NCBI RefSeq assembly: GCF_943733665.1
Contig: NZ_OX030782.1
Span: 1,576,501 to 1,640,500 of the forward strand
Direction: 5' to 3'
DNA: 64,000 nucleotides
DNA from: Aquimarina sp. Aq107
Lineage (GTDB): Bacteria > Bacteroidota > Bacteroidia > Flavobacteriales > Flavobacteriaceae
This document shows positions 63,306 to 64,000 of the stretch, piece by piece. Position 1 is the stretch's first letter. Every line of letters starts with the position of its first letter. Both the position numbers and the translations under genes were made by a program. The notes below the pieces were generated by a model. The model was not told where the DNA came from and did no database searches. It worked only from the letters and a program-made list of their open reading frames with translations.

Positions 63306-64000
63306 TTACAATTCTTTAGTTAACTGCTTAACAATTTTATACTCAGATAAAAATTCTTTTGCAATTACCTTAATAGCTGTATAAAAAGGCACAGCTACAA
63401 TTAGACCTCCAATTCCAAATAATGCACCAAAAATAAGTATAGCAAGGAAAATCTCTAAAGGATGTGATTTTACACTGTTTCCGAAAATCAAAGGCTGATT
63501 TAAGAAATTATCAATTAGCTGTATTACGATATATCCTATTAAAATATAGGTTAATTTAGGAAGAATAACAGATTGAAAATCGTATCCCAAATTACTTGTC
63601 GCGGCCAAGATTAATACCAAAGCTCCACCAAATAATGGGCCTACGTAAGGTATTAAGTTGAAAATAGCCGCAATTAAAGCAACTGCAATAGCATTGTGAA
63701 CTCCAAAAATCAATAATAAAATAGTATATAAAACGAATAGTATAAATATTTGTAGTAGTAAGCCAACAAAGTATCTAGATAATAAATCTTTGATTTTATT
63801 AAACGCACGCATAAACCTAGTTTCATCTTCTTTCTTGGCAAAAACCATCAAACTCTTTTCCAATAATTTACTGTCTTTTAATAGAAAAAAAGAAATAAAT
63901 AGAACAGAAAACAACCCAATTAATAAGGCGCCAAAACCACTTAAAAAAGTGTTGATAGCATCAGGAATCGCTTTTAAGTCAAAGAATTCCATTAAATCAG
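63306..64000 (-). CDS. AI-2E family transporter, 5' end outside the window
   Basis: C-terminal 230 or so residues of a PerM/AI-2E family permease, about two-thirds of the usual length of about 350. Helices and the family's signature stretches are seen: GALLIGLFSVLFISFFLL, NLIPYVGPLFGGALVLIL, and GGLIVAVPFYTAIKVIAKEF. The frame stays open to the window edge (Asp-Leu before the first Met), so the ATG at 63992 is internal and not the start. It is in tandem with the methyltransferase, 3 bp apart. Function: membrane permease of unsettled substrate. Confidence 0.85.
   Translation of the reverse strand, partial: DLMEFFDLKAIPDAINTFLSGFGALLIGLFSVLFISFFLLKDSKLLEKSLMVFAKKEDETRFMRAFNKIKDLLSRYFVGLLLQIFILFVLYTILLLIFGVHNAIAVALIAAIFNLIPYVGPLFGGALVLILAATSNLGYDFQSVILPKLTYILIGYIVIQLIDNFLNQPLIFGNSVKSHPLEIFLAILIFGALFGIGGLIVAVPFYTAIKVIAKEFLSEYKIVKQLTKEL

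Overview
The window looks like chromosomal DNA from a marine Flavobacteriaceae bacterium (Bacteroidota; Aquimarina-like by gene content, genus not provable from here). The evidence is AT-rich DNA, SusC/SusD genes, type IX secretion C-terminal domains, a flexirubin-type pigment cluster, lipoproteins with Cys-Asp/Ser/Gln N-termini, and -7 promoter boxes of the Bacteroidota form TAnnTTTG. No transposase, integrase, CRISPR array or phage gene was seen.

Region 1 (1-22.4 kb) is a beta-1,3-glucan (laminarin) utilisation locus, all on the + strand. A membrane-spanning propeller/Y_Y_Y/HTH regulator is followed by a SusC-SusD pair, a surface glycan-binding lipoprotein, a lipoprotein GH16, a GH3 beta-glucosidase, a second lipoprotein GH16, and two large T9SS-secreted multimodular enzymes (GH16 and GH81). 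The last two share an almost identical CBM6 plus CBM56-like cassette. Secreted and surface endo-enzymes would cut the glucan, SusCD would import oligomers, and the GH3 would finish them to glucose.

Region 2 (22.5-27.5 kb) is a housekeeping stretch: a small secreted protein, three tRNA genes (Arg-TCT, Pro-TGG, Ser-GCT) on the - strand, and a tandem pair of paralogous secreted proteins of unknown function, closed by a 42-bp perfect palindromic terminator.

Region 3 (27.5-57.9 kb) is a flexirubin-type aryl-polyene/dialkylresorcinol cluster. A halogenase-like flavoprotein and a tyrosine ammonia-lyase diverge from a short promoter region. After one WG-repeat gene there is a tightly packed run of about 28 genes with many 1-23 bp overlaps: ketoreductase, four cysteine ketosynthases including DarB, a Cys-less chain-length-factor-like partner, a truncated Cys-less ketosynthase, two acyl carrier proteins, two complementary half-active hotdog dehydratases, a thioesterase, DarA, acyltransferases (LpxL-like, BtrH-like, C45-like, PlsC-like), an ABC exporter, LolA and a lipoprotein, a GT2, an MMPL exporter fusion, a CrtI-like flavoprotein and an adenylating ligase for the aryl starter. 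Together these account for making coumarate, extending it to the polyene, making the resorcinol, joining them and moving the product to the outer membrane.

Region 4 (58.0-64.0 kb) holds the most unfamiliar material. A lipoprotein reading frame is broken at a T8 tract, and its out-of-frame tail ends in the same PCPPxCD motif as two following small cytoplasmic paralogues. These lie directly upstream of a six-helix membrane protein, a HisKA_3 kinase and a NarL-type regulator. A THUMP-like methyltransferase and a partial AI-2E-family permease close the window on the - strand.
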